Numbered from the stretch's first letter, positions 7,076 through 14,604 are shown. The stretch is 18,347 nucleotides of DNA from an uncultured Prevotellaceae bacterium (GCA_902800435.1 CADCEQ010000047.1:1-18347), one strand, 5' to 3'. The notes: a model not told the origin generated them from the letters alone. Program-made: numbers and translations.

Positions 7076-8863
7076 TTATTGCTTCTGTTTCATGAGCAGC
7101 TCGATGAGCTTTGTGATGTCTGTGATGTCCAGCACGCCATTCTGGTCAATATCGGCAGTCTCTGTTTCGTAGTCATCCTCGTCAGCCTTGCCTAAGACGA
7201 TGTTTATAAGGTCTATCGCATCAGCTGTTGTAATGATACCATCGCCGTCAACGTCGCCTGGCAATGGCTCATCCTCTTTTTCAGCGATTACATAGACTTC
7301 GTCGAGGAAGAAACGCTTTGCCGGGGTAAAGGTAATGCTAACCTCACCTTGTCCGGTAAGTGTCAGCGTGTAGGTCGTCCACTCTCCTTCGGCCATCGTA
7401 AATTCTGTCTCTGACAACGTGCCATTGCCGTTTACAGACAGCTTCAGCGATTTACCATCAGTCCCCCAAGGAACTGCCCTAAAGCTGACTGTTGAGGTGC
7501 CGTCGATGATAAACTTCGGTGTGGTTACGGTTCCAGGAGTGCTACTGTTTCCAAATTTAGCGCATTGGTAGCCACCGAAGGAATTTTCATTATTGTCCTG
7601 CCAACCATTATTGTCGGGCTTGAAGGCTGATCGCGCTGTTGCTACCCCACTACCGCTGAGTTTCCCATCGTTACCTCCAGTACCATCACATTGGTCAAAC
7701 GTTTCTACAAAGTCACTAGCAGTATTCGAGACAATGCTGAAGAAGGCGGTGGCAATGCTGCTTGTACGTTCCTCGCCATCAGAAGCAACAGCACGCAGCG
7801 TCATGCTCTCGTCAACTGTAATAGGAGCTATGTATTGCTTTCCATTAGTTATGGGCGAAGAACCATCTGTCGTGTAGTAGATGAAAACATCATCCGTTGC
7901 ACAGGTAATGGTCACCTCCAGAGGAGAGGTGAATGTTCCGCCATTGGGAGAGAAAACAGGTGTGGCAACGTCTATTGTAGTGGCATGGCCGGTATAGCGA
8001 GCATCATCAATGGCCGTAGTGATAGAAGTGTAAGGGTCGAAGGCAACGTTGATGCTGTCGCCCCAGATGTACTCAGCCAGATAGGGGTAGTCTACGAAAA
8101 GGTTGCGGTTATGCTGAATGGTAGCGACAGCTTCATTGCGGTCTACTTCCAACTCGTCTACTGGGTCGCTCTTTAGCCACTTTAGGTAAAGCGTGTAGGC
8201 CCACGGTTTCAAGGTCGGCCAGGCACCAGTTTCCAACTGTTGCAAGCCCTCTTTGCCACTCCATGTGAGGTTCTGATAAGCTGTAGCCATATACATATAA
8301 GCCCTCGCGAAGTCACCCTTGTACTGTTTACCTGGTTCCCAGCAATTGCGTCCTTTTACGCCATCAATGGTTCCCGTGCCCACCTTGTCATATCCTTCTG
8401 ACTCTTCTTTGACATTCTCGACGATGCCCATCGGATAGTTAGACTTCGAACTATTTGCCTGTGAGTCGCTGGGATAGAGGTTGTACAGGTCTTTGTAGGC
8501 ATTATTATTATCGCCTCCCCACCAGCTCTTTGGGAACGAGTGCTCGATGTTCATACCGCTGATGACAGACCCTTTGTTTGTCATAGGAAAGTAGAACTTC
8601 TTGTTGCTGTAACGGTTGACACATTCACTGGTGCTTTCAATGCGGTCAGTGTAGTAGAAGCCCCACCACGTATGGTCCATACCCTTTCCATAGGCTAACA
8701 CCTTGACCACTTTTGGATTACTAATCAGCTGATGCACCTTAGTCTTCAGACTCTCCTTCTTCAGCCCTTTCAGCGATTGGGCATATTCGGCAAGTTCACT
8801 CCTTGTGATGGCGCTGGCCGTCACGGAGCAGAGGATTGTTAAGCAAAGGATTGCGCGTTTCAT
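7076..8863 (-). CDS. Secreted EndA-family endonuclease with chitobiase-like and dockerin-like modules
   Basis: This is a 595-residue exported protein with signal peptide residues 1-18 (ending VTASA). Residues about 20-275 are an endonuclease I (EndA/NucM) domain with the metal-finger motif NIEHSFPKSWWGG (Glu107, His108), DLYNLYPSDSQANS, GDFARAYMYMA and IQHNRNLFVDYP, so it probably cuts extracellular DNA or RNA. About 298-377 resembles the CHB_HEX_C-type beta-sandwich found after chitobiases (FTSPLEVTI, IYYTTDGSSP, MTLRAVASDG). About 381-530 is a beta-rich, carbohydrate-binding-like module. Residues 535-593 form a type I dockerin-like pair of calcium loops (GDVDGDGIITTADAI and ADIDQNGVLDITDI). 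Only 15 bases follow the GH43-like start above it. The gene is poorer in G+C than its neighbours. Whether the dockerin meets any cohesin is unknown. Confidence 0.9.
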   Translation of the reverse strand: MKRAILCLTILCSVTASAITRSELAEYAQSLKGLKKESLKTKVHQLISNPKVVKVLAYGKGMDHTWWGFYYTDRIESTSECVNRYSNKKFYFPMTNKGSVISGMNIEHSFPKSWWGGDNNNAYKDLYNLYPSDSQANSSKSNYPMGIVENVKEESEGYDKVGTGTIDGVKGRNCWEPGKQYKGDFARAYMYMATAYQNLTWSGKEGLQQLETGAWPTLKPWAYTLYLKWLKSDPVDELEVDRNEAVATIQHNRNLFVDYPYLAEYIWGDSINVAFDPYTSITTAIDDARYTGHATTIDVATPVFSPNGGTFTSPLEVTITCATDDVFIYYTTDGSSPITNGKQYIAPITVDESMTLRAVASDGEERTSSIATAFFSIVSNTASDFVETFDQCDGTGGNDGKLSGSGVATARSAFKPDNNGWQDNNENSFGGYQCAKFGNSSTPGTVTTPKFIIDGTSTVSFRAVPWGTDGKSLKLSVNGNGTLSETEFTMAEGEWTTYTLTLTGQGEVSITFTPAKRFFLDEVYVIAEKEDEPLPGDVDGDGIITTADAIDLINIVLGKADEDDYETETADIDQNGVLDITDITKLIELLMKQKQ

Positions 8864-8878
8864 AATGATAATAAGCGT

Positions 8879-9931
8879 TTATTGGTTATTTACTAATTTC
8901 TTCAGCCGTTTGTATTCTTTCTTGGTCAGTCGCATGAACGAGCCATGCTGCGGGCCGTTGACACCCTTGATGTCGACGGGATTCTTGAAACCCCGCAAGT
9001 GCTCGTCGGCCTCACAGATACGGTAGTGCTTCGGGCGGTCGCTGTACTGTATATAAGCCACGCGCCAAGTCTTGTCGCCAATAAGCTGGAAGGCCGAGCT
9101 GCCCTCACACTTCTTGTTACCTTCGAACGAGACATAGTCGTCTTCCACAGGCTCGCCCCAGCCCGAAGTCAGATGCTTGGAGGTTGCCGTATAGATGCCT
9201 GGCTTGCCGCCTTCCTTCTTGATGAGCATGTGGTAGAGCCCGTCGCTGGGCAGGTAGTTGATGTCGGCATCGATGGTAGCGTAGCCCCAGTCGAAGAGCA
9301 GGCGGGGCTGCGTCAGCCGTGTAAAGCTCTTGTCGGCATACGAGTAGTACATGCGGTCGTACTTCTCCTCGGCGCGGTTCCACATCGAGTAGTAAATCAT
9401 GTAGCCGCCCCGTTGGCCGTCGGGCCACACATAGGCAGGGTCCCAGAATATCTGCGGTGCCCACACGCGGTTGATGGTCGACCAGTCCTTATACACGCTC
9501 TCAGCCTCAGGGTTGCAGAATATGCTGGTGCCCTTGCGGTAGTCGAACGAGACAGAGGTCCAATGCAGCAGGTCGTCGCTTCGCAGCAGGTCGATGCCGT
9601 AGTTGTCCCAGTCGTTCTGCTTGCCCAGCGCCTTGGTCATCGCGTTGTTCATGTCGGTGGTCACCATCAGGTAGCCCCGTCCGTCGGCAGCCCGGCAAAT
9701 ATAGGCGTCGCGCTGGCCACCCTCAATCCGTGCATGCTCCTTGGGGTCCATAATAGGTTCGCCGCCCATCACGTCCTCATAGTTATAGCCGTCGCGGCTG
9801 ATGGCATAGGCCGTCCACTGTCCTCGGTCGCTCATGTGGCAGTACAGGTAGCCGTAGCTGCCCTTCTGCAGGTTCTGTGCCGCAGCAGTCATGCTGGCGG
9901 CTATCATTGCTGTCAATAGTATCTTCTTCAT
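8879..9931 (-). CDS. Secreted GH43-superfamily glycosidase-like protein
   Basis: This is a 350-residue exported protein with signal peptide about 1-18 (MKKILLTAMIAASMTAAA, cut before Q19). The rest reads as a five-bladed beta-propeller like glycoside hydrolase family 43, enzymes that remove arabinose or xylose from plant polysaccharides. Supporting segments are GGQRDAYICRA (Asp75), GIDLLRSDDLLHW, INRVWAPQIFWD, DWGYATIDADINYL (Asp221/Asp223) and KCEGSSAFQL (Glu276, the likely general acid). The first blade lacks the usual Ser-Asp-Pro-Asp base motif, so Asp75 in the RDAY motif is the better candidate for the base. No extra binding domain is present; the length suits a single catalytic domain. 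It sits 6 bases after a classic GH43 gene. Substrate specificity cannot be read from the sequence. Confidence 0.8.
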   Translation of the reverse strand: MKKILLTAMIAASMTAAAQNLQKGSYGYLYCHMSDRGQWTAYAISRDGYNYEDVMGGEPIMDPKEHARIEGGQRDAYICRAADGRGYLMVTTDMNNAMTKALGKQNDWDNYGIDLLRSDDLLHWTSVSFDYRKGTSIFCNPEAESVYKDWSTINRVWAPQIFWDPAYVWPDGQRGGYMIYYSMWNRAEEKYDRMYYSYADKSFTRLTQPRLLFDWGYATIDADINYLPSDGLYHMLIKKEGGKPGIYTATSKHLTSGWGEPVEDDYVSFEGNKKCEGSSAFQLIGDKTWRVAYIQYSDRPKHYRICEADEHLRGFKNPVDIKGVNGPQHGSFMRLTKKEYKRLKKLVNNQ

Positions 9932-9937
9932 CGCTCT

Positions 9938-11569
9938 TCACTTTTCAACACGTATCCAGTCGGCCTCCACCCAGCCACGATCGGCATTGGCGTCGGTCTC
10001 GGCACTGATATATCCAAACTTCGCACCTATCCACTTGCCCTCCTTCATCTGGAACTCCGAGCCGCAGTCGGTGAACTTCTTCCCGTCGCTGCTGTAGGCA
10101 AAGTGCAATTTCGAGTCGGCAACCTTCAGTCTGAGGTAGATGTCTTCGTGAATGCCGGGCTTGTAGTCTGTCTTGTCTGTGGCCGTAGGCTTCAGCGTGG
10201 CAATGACGTTCTCCGTCTGCTGCTTGCCCTTGTCGGCAGCCTTGCACGTCATCTGCACCAGCTGGAACGACTGCCCTATGCGGCGCACGACGAGAGCCGA
10301 GTAGTCGAGTCCCATCATGATGAGACCGCCAAACTGCCCGTCGGCCTTCGACGTGAAGCGCAGTTTCGTGGTGACGGTAAACTCGTCGGCGGGCGTCTTC
10401 TGCAGCAGCAGGTTGGGCACTTCCCAGAAGTTCTTCCAGCCCTCGCTCAGCTTGTAGGTGTAGATGCGGAAGGTGCCGAAGGCCGTCGGCACGCCGAACT
10501 TCTCGTCGTAGTTGGCATGCCACTGCCACTGCAGCCCCATCGTGGGCGAGTTGAACTCATCGCTCTCAACGGGGTTGACGATGGCCACAGCGGCGGCGGC
10601 TTTAGGCTTCTGGTAGCGCGTCACCGGCTCACCCTTCTTGCCCATGATGGGCCAGCCGCTCGACCAGTCGACGGGCTGCAGGTGGACCACACGCCCGTAG
10701 GCCTCCTTGTCCTGGAAGTGCAGAAACCAGTCCTCGCCATACTTCGTGTGTACCCAGCCGCCCTGATGGGGGCCGTTGATGCTGGTCTTGCCCTGCGCCA
10801 GCACTATCTTATGCTCGTAGGGGCCGTAAGGGCTTTTACTGCGCATAGCCAGCTGGAAACCCGTGGGCACGCCGCCTGCCGGACACATGATCCAGTACCA
10901 GCCGTCGCGCTTGTAGAATTTCGGACCCTCACAGGTGCGATTCTCTGTGCCGTTGCCGTCGAACACGATGACAGGCTGGCCGATGGCCCGTGTGCCGTCA
11001 GCACTCAGTTCGCGGACGGTCAGCACCGAAGCGAACTTAGCGCGCGAGTTGGCCCAGCCGTTCACCAAGTAGCAGCGGCCGTCGTCGTCCCAGAGTGGGG
11101 TAGTGTCGATGTAGCCCTTGCCCTCGATGACGCACAGGGGCTTCGTCCACTCGCCGGCAGGGTCCTTCGTCTTCACCATCATCACGCCGTGGTCGGGGTC
11201 GCCCCAGTAGATGTAGTATTCGCCGTTGTGGTAGCGTATGGAGGGTGCCCAGATGCCGTTGCCGTGCTGAGGACGGTCGAACTCTGACTTCGGCTCCAGT
11301 TCGCGGACGGCGTAGTTGATGATTTCCCAGTTCACCAGGTCGCGAGAGTGCAGAATGGGCAGTCCCGGTATGCACTGGAACGAGGAGGCCGTCAGATAGT
11401 AGTCCTCGCCGCTGGGACCCACGCAGACGTCGGGGTCAGAGTAGTCGGCATTGATGACGGGGTTGGTGTAGGTGCCGTCGCCGTTGTCGGGGCACCACAC
11501 CTTTGACTTGTACTGGGCGCTGGCCATCATCGGCAGTATTGCCATAGCCAGACAGATTAGTTTCTTCAT
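9938..11569 (-). CDS. Secreted GH43 beta-xylosidase/arabinofuranosidase with C-terminal beta-sandwich
   Basis: This is a 543-residue exported protein. The start at 11569 gives a textbook signal peptide (MKKLICLAMAILPMMASA, cut before Q19); the frame is open further up to 11806, but that part reads as a shadow of the upstream gene. The catalytic GH43 propeller covers about 30-320: Asp45 in YSDPDV (base), Asp155 in GYIDTTPLWDDDG (pKa modulator) and Glu214 in CEGPKFYKRDG (acid), plus ILHSRDLVNW and GIWAPSIRYH. Residues about 335-543 form a concanavalin-like GH43_C2 beta-sandwich (SDEFNSPTMGLQWQWHANYD onward) that helps bind xylo-oligosaccharides in related enzymes. The likely substrate is arabinoxylan or xylan side chains. 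The start overlaps the upstream stop (ATGA, 11569-11566), indicating translational coupling. Confidence 0.92.
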   Translation of the reverse strand: MKKLICLAMAILPMMASAQYKSKVWCPDNGDGTYTNPVINADYSDPDVCVGPSGEDYYLTASSFQCIPGLPILHSRDLVNWEIINYAVRELEPKSEFDRPQHGNGIWAPSIRYHNGEYYIYWGDPDHGVMMVKTKDPAGEWTKPLCVIEGKGYIDTTPLWDDDGRCYLVNGWANSRAKFASVLTVRELSADGTRAIGQPVIVFDGNGTENRTCEGPKFYKRDGWYWIMCPAGGVPTGFQLAMRSKSPYGPYEHKIVLAQGKTSINGPHQGGWVHTKYGEDWFLHFQDKEAYGRVVHLQPVDWSSGWPIMGKKGEPVTRYQKPKAAAAVAIVNPVESDEFNSPTMGLQWQWHANYDEKFGVPTAFGTFRIYTYKLSEGWKNFWEVPNLLLQKTPADEFTVTTKLRFTSKADGQFGGLIMMGLDYSALVVRRIGQSFQLVQMTCKAADKGKQQTENVIATLKPTATDKTDYKPGIHEDIYLRLKVADSKLHFAYSSDGKKFTDCGSEFQMKEGKWIGAKFGYISAETDANADRGWVEADWIRVEK

Positions 11570-12657
11570 AAGCGGTTTATTCTTAGTTTGTAGTAGTTGT
11601 CGGTATAGTCGATGCGCATGACGCGGCGCACGTCGTCGTCGTTTGGCGACAGGTCCAGTGCCACATGCCCCATCGTGCGCCTCAGGTTTATTTCCACGCA
11701 GGGGTGCAGCAGGAATCCGTCGTCGTCGTGCGAGCCGCACACCATCATGTCGACGCCAAACGGCCCTCTGTACTTGCCGTTGAAAACGGTGCTCAGCCCG
11801 CTGCAAATCTTTTCGCGAACGTCGTCTAATAAAGTCTCTGCAAGATAAGCACTTATCATGCTGCGCTTGGTGCTCTCCGTAGCCAGGATGTTGCCCGTGT
11901 AGGCACCATTGGCCGTGTGGAAGAGCGACAGGCCGAGATAGCTGATGCCGCCCTCGCCGTCGCTGTAGAACTCCATGCCGAAGTCCTTCACCTTATTATA
12001 ATAGGGCTCCGCCATGACGCAGCCTTGGGCTGCCACCACATTCTGGAACCAGCGGGCCTGCATGCTGAAGGGCGTGCGACCGACGGCGAGGAATCTCAGT
12101 CCGCGACCGCTCGACGACCAAGGTGCCTTCATCACCAACTGGCCGTACTGCTGCAGCAGACTCTCTACACGGTCGGCCTCGCGGCACTCGAAGGCTTCGC
12201 CAACCGTACCTTCCAAACGGAGTGTGGGCAGCAGATGGGCAGCCGTCCGGCGGTGCGACAGCTCGCGGATGGTCAGCAGCTGGGGTGGTGTAGGCATCAG
12301 CTGTTCTCGTATGCCCCTTCGCATCAGCTCTGCTCGCAGGGCGCTGTTCCAGCCCCACGGTTCGATGCCAGTAGTCTGGTCGGAGCAAACTGGCTGTTTG
12401 GCCGGTGCAAACTGTGGGTTTAGTCGGAGCAAACTGCCGGCCCCTGTCAGGACCTTTGCGCGGTGGACCAGTTTTCGCCATTCGCGCTGCGCCTGCTCAA
12501 CATCGTCAACCAGCACGACGTCGCCCTCGTTGGCCCAGACAGCAGGCAGGAAACCTAAGTCGTGGCGCAGCTGCCGTCCGGCGTGCGGAGCCGTGAAGTT
12601 CGACAGTCCGCTCGCCAATGCTATGTCGTGCTCGGGGTTGAAGATGTGTATAGTCAT
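11566..12657 (-). CDS. ATP-grasp-like conserved protein of Bacteroidota, function unknown
   Basis: This is a 363-residue cytoplasmic protein without signal peptide. It begins with the distinctive IFNPEHDIALA and NFTAPHAGRQLRHDLG, which I recall from uncharacterised Bacteroidota proteins. The C-terminal half looks like an ATP-grasp ligase: VMKAPWSSSGRGL (Lys177 plus a Ser/Gly-rich loop), PFGVDMMVCG (Asp303) and CVEINLRRTMG (Glu322, Asn324), matching the order of the ATP-binding lysine and metal ligands of that fold. No substrate can be proposed. Residues about 75-96 are encoded by three tandem 22-bp units and probably form a variable loop before the conserved EPWGWNSALRAEL. It overlaps both the phoH stop (12654-12657) and the GH43 start (11566-11569) by four bases. 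Confidence 0.75.
   Translation of the reverse strand: MTIHIFNPEHDIALASGLSNFTAPHAGRQLRHDLGFLPAVWANEGDVVLVDDVEQAQREWRKLVHRAKVLTGAGSLLRLNPQFAPAKQPVCSDQTTGIEPWGWNSALRAELMRRGIREQLMPTPPQLLTIRELSHRRTAAHLLPTLRLEGTVGEAFECREADRVESLLQQYGQLVMKAPWSSSGRGLRFLAVGRTPFSMQARWFQNVVAAQGCVMAEPYYNKVKDFGMEFYSDGEGGISYLGLSLFHTANGAYTGNILATESTKRSMISAYLAETLLDDVREKICSGLSTVFNGKYRGPFGVDMMVCGSHDDDGFLLHPCVEINLRRTMGHVALDLSPNDDDVRRVMRIDYTDNYYKLRINRL
12371..12436 (-). repeat. Three tandem 22-bp units inside the ATP-grasp-like gene
   Basis: On the minus strand the units are 12436-12415, 12414-12393 and 12392-12371. Each starts CAGTTTGC, then T or A, then CCG. By hand comparison the pairs share 16-17 of 22 positions, and units one and three share their first 14 bases. 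As 22 is not a multiple of three, each unit is read in a different frame (S-L-L-R, Q-F-A-P and V-C-S-D), yet the total of 66 bases keeps the gene open. Confidence 0.85.
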
Positions 12658-13607
12658 GCTTTCGATTCCGTTATCTCCTTGTCGTATTGCTCGTAGGCAT
12701 TGACGATGCGCGTGACAAGCTTGTGGCGCACGATGTCGCGACGGTCGAGGTTGACCACGCCGATACCCTCCACATTATTTAATATATGCAAGGCCTCGAT
12801 GAGTCCCGACTTCTGCGTGCGGGGCAGGTCGATCTGCGTCATGTCGCCCGTAATAATCATCTTCGTGTTCCAGCCCATGCGGGTGAGGAACATTCGTATC
12901 TGGGCGGGCGTGGTGTTTTGAGCCTCATCGAGGATGACGACAGCGTCAGAGAGCGTTCGGCCGCGCATAAAGGCCAGTGGGGCAATCTGTATCTGGTGCT
13001 TCTCCATCATATCCTGCAGCTTCACCTGGGGCAGCATGTCCTCAAGCGCGTCGTAGAGGGGCTGTAGGTAGGGGTCGATCTTGTCCTTCATGTCGCCTGG
13101 CAGGAAGCCGAGTTTCTCGCCGGCCTCTACGGCTGGTCGCGAGAGGATAATCTTCTTGGCTGTCTTCTCTTTCAGCGCTTTCACGGCGAGGGCTATCGAG
13201 AGGTAGGTCTTGCCCGTGCCGGCAGGACCAACGGCAAACACCATGTCGTTCTCCTTATAAGCCTCGATGAGCCGCTGCTGGTTCTCGGAGCGGGCCTTGA
13301 TGGGGCGGCCCGACATGGTGTAGACCACCACGTCGTCGGGTACGTCCTTCGAGTGTCCGCCGCGTATGATGTCGAGAATGTCCTCCTCGCGTAACGAATT
13401 GAACTTCAGTATATGTCGGCGTATCTGTTCGATACTCTCTTCAAAGGCTGCCATCTGCTCCTCGTCGCCCAATACGCGGATGACGTTATCGCGCGCCACG
13501 ATTCTCAGTTTGGGGTAGAGCGAGCGAATCATCTGCAGGTGACAGTTGCCGACACCGTAGAATACCACGGTGTCGATATCTTCCAGTACAATATGCTTTT
13601 CTATCAA
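12654..13607 (-). CDS. phoH: PhoH-family ATPase
   Basis: This is a 317-residue cytoplasmic protein. It has Walker A GPAGTGKT (residues 127-134), LSRPAVEAGEKLGFLPGD, Walker B VVILDEAQN (Asp227, Glu228), and TGDMTQIDLP near the end, all diagnostic of PhoH-type P-loop ATPases linked to RNA metabolism and phosphate or stress responses. There is no ATG ahead of the conserved N-terminus. I choose the TTG at 13607, which gives (M)IEKHIVLEDID as in the homologues I recall, and lies about 30 bases after a promoter element. Another in-frame TTG at 13670 lies upstream of the expected transcription start. It is the first gene of the minus-strand operon and overlaps the next start by four bases. Confidence 0.92.
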   Translation of the reverse strand: MIEKHIVLEDIDTVVFYGVGNCHLQMIRSLYPKLRIVARDNVIRVLGDEEQMAAFEESIEQIRRHILKFNSLREEDILDIIRGGHSKDVPDDVVVYTMSGRPIKARSENQQRLIEAYKENDMVFAVGPAGTGKTYLSIALAVKALKEKTAKKIILSRPAVEAGEKLGFLPGDMKDKIDPYLQPLYDALEDMLPQVKLQDMMEKHQIQIAPLAFMRGRTLSDAVVILDEAQNTTPAQIRMFLTRMGWNTKMIITGDMTQIDLPRTQKSGLIEALHILNNVEGIGVVNLDRRDIVRHKLVTRIVNAYEQYDKEITESKA

Positions 13608-13637
13608 ACCAAATATGTGTTTTATTGTTTCTGCGCG

Positions 13638-13671
13638 CAAAATTACGCAAAAAATCGCTAACTGCCGCAAG
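13638..13671 (-). promoter_or_regulatory. Promoter for phoH and the downstream minus-strand operon
   Basis: TAATTTTG (13645-13638 on the minus strand) matches TAnnTTTG. A CTTG at 13671-13668 is an imperfect upstream element at a spacing of 22, slightly long. Transcription would begin near 13631-13634, leaving an A-rich leader of about 25 bases before the TTG at 13607. Confidence 0.5.
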
Positions 13672-13697
13672 TTTTAAAGAATATTTTCGTACCTTTG
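13667..13697 (+). promoter_or_regulatory. Promoter for the pseudouridine synthase gene
   Basis: TACCTTTG (13690-13697) matches TAnnTTTG on the plus strand. I see no good TTTG element 19-21 bases upstream, where it would fall on the region used by the phoH promoter. The ATG follows after only eight bases (13706), so the mRNA should be nearly leaderless. Confidence 0.5.
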
Positions 13698-13705
13698 CCG
13701 AAGTT

Positions 13706-14602
13706 ATGAAAATGTATACAGGAAGAAACACGCAGGGTGACTACAGTCACTACACCGTGGAGGAAGAGGCGCCGCTGCTGGAGTGGCTGCTGAAGAACGT
13801 GGCGCAGAGCCGCTCTAAGGTCAAGGCAACGCTGCAGGGGCGCGGCATCAAGGTTGACGGTAAGACCGTCTCGCAGTTTGACTTCCCCCTGAAGCCGGGC
13901 ATGAAAGTGGCCGTCTCGAACACGAAGCGCAATCAGCAGGGCTTCAAGAACCGCTATGTGAAGATTGTCTACGAGGACCGCTGGCTCATCGTTGTCGAGA
14001 AGGCCGTTGGCATTCTGTCGATGGCTGCCGGCCACTCGACGCTCAACGTGAAGTCGGTACTCGACGACTACTTCAAGAAGAGCCACCAGAAGTGCAGGGC
14101 GCACGTTGTCCACCGTCTGGACCGCGACACCAGCGGTCTGATGGTCTATGCCAAGGACATGGAGACGGAACAGACGCTGGAGCACAACTGGCACGACATC
14201 GTCTACGACCGCCGTTACGTGGCCGTCGTGAGCGGTGAGATGGAGCAGGACGACGGCACCATTGCCAAGTGGCTGAAGGACAACAAGGCCTACGTCACCT
14301 ACTCATCGCCTACGGACAATGGCGGCAAGTATGCCGTCACCCACTTCCACGTGCTCGACCGCACCACGGAGCACTCGCTCGTGGAATACAAGCTTGAGAC
14401 GGGCCGCAAGAACCAGATCCGCGTCCACTCTGCCGATATGGGCCATCCTGTCTGCGGCGACGAGAAGTATGGCAATGGCGACGACCCGCTCCACCGCCTC
14501 TGTCTGCACGCCTGGCTGCTGTGCTTTACCCATCCCGTTACGGGACAGCCGATGGAGTTTGAGACGCCCATTCCCGTAGCTTTTAGGAAAATGTTCAAGT
14601 AA
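13706..14602 (+). CDS. RluA-family pseudouridine synthase
   Basis: This is a 298-residue cytoplasmic enzyme that isomerises uridine to pseudouridine in rRNA or tRNA. An S4-like RNA-binding domain comes first (about 22-70: LLKNVAQSRSKVKATLQGRG, then VDGKTV). The catalytic domain carries HVVHRLDRDTSGLMVYAKD with the catalytic Asp139, then ETGRKNQIRVHSADMGHPVCGD and LCLHAWLL, all standard for RluA/RluC/RluD relatives. The target base is not predictable from sequence. The start at 13706 is chosen because the frame upstream (to 13625) runs back through the promoter and into the phoH leader; an ATG at 13712 is a possible alternative. It diverges from phoH and is followed 11 bases later by a small membrane protein gene. 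Confidence 0.92.
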   Translation: MKMYTGRNTQGDYSHYTVEEEAPLLEWLLKNVAQSRSKVKATLQGRGIKVDGKTVSQFDFPLKPGMKVAVSNTKRNQQGFKNRYVKIVYEDRWLIVVEKAVGILSMAAGHSTLNVKSVLDDYFKKSHQKCRAHVVHRLDRDTSGLMVYAKDMETEQTLEHNWHDIVYDRRYVAVVSGEMEQDDGTIAKWLKDNKAYVTYSSPTDNGGKYAVTHFHVLDRTTEHSLVEYKLETGRKNQIRVHSADMGHPVCGDEKYGNGDDPLHRLCLHAWLLCFTHPVTGQPMEFETPIPVAFRKMFK

Positions 14603-14604
14603 AA

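Noticed and set aside
10103..11287. A 394-codon plus-strand open frame opposite the GH43 gene
   Set aside because: The GH43 gene has intact catalytic residues and signal peptide. The opposite frame has no domain, and its length is explained by high G+C codon bias.
11632..11729. Runs of cgt triplets near 11632-11641 and 11720-11729
   Set aside because: They encode short Asp runs in the ATP-grasp-like protein and are ordinary coding sequence, not a microsatellite of note.
11570..11806. A 79-codon N-terminal extension of the GH43 gene
   Set aside because: It is Arg-rich, overlaps the ATP-grasp-like gene in another frame, and would bury a perfect signal peptide at 11569.
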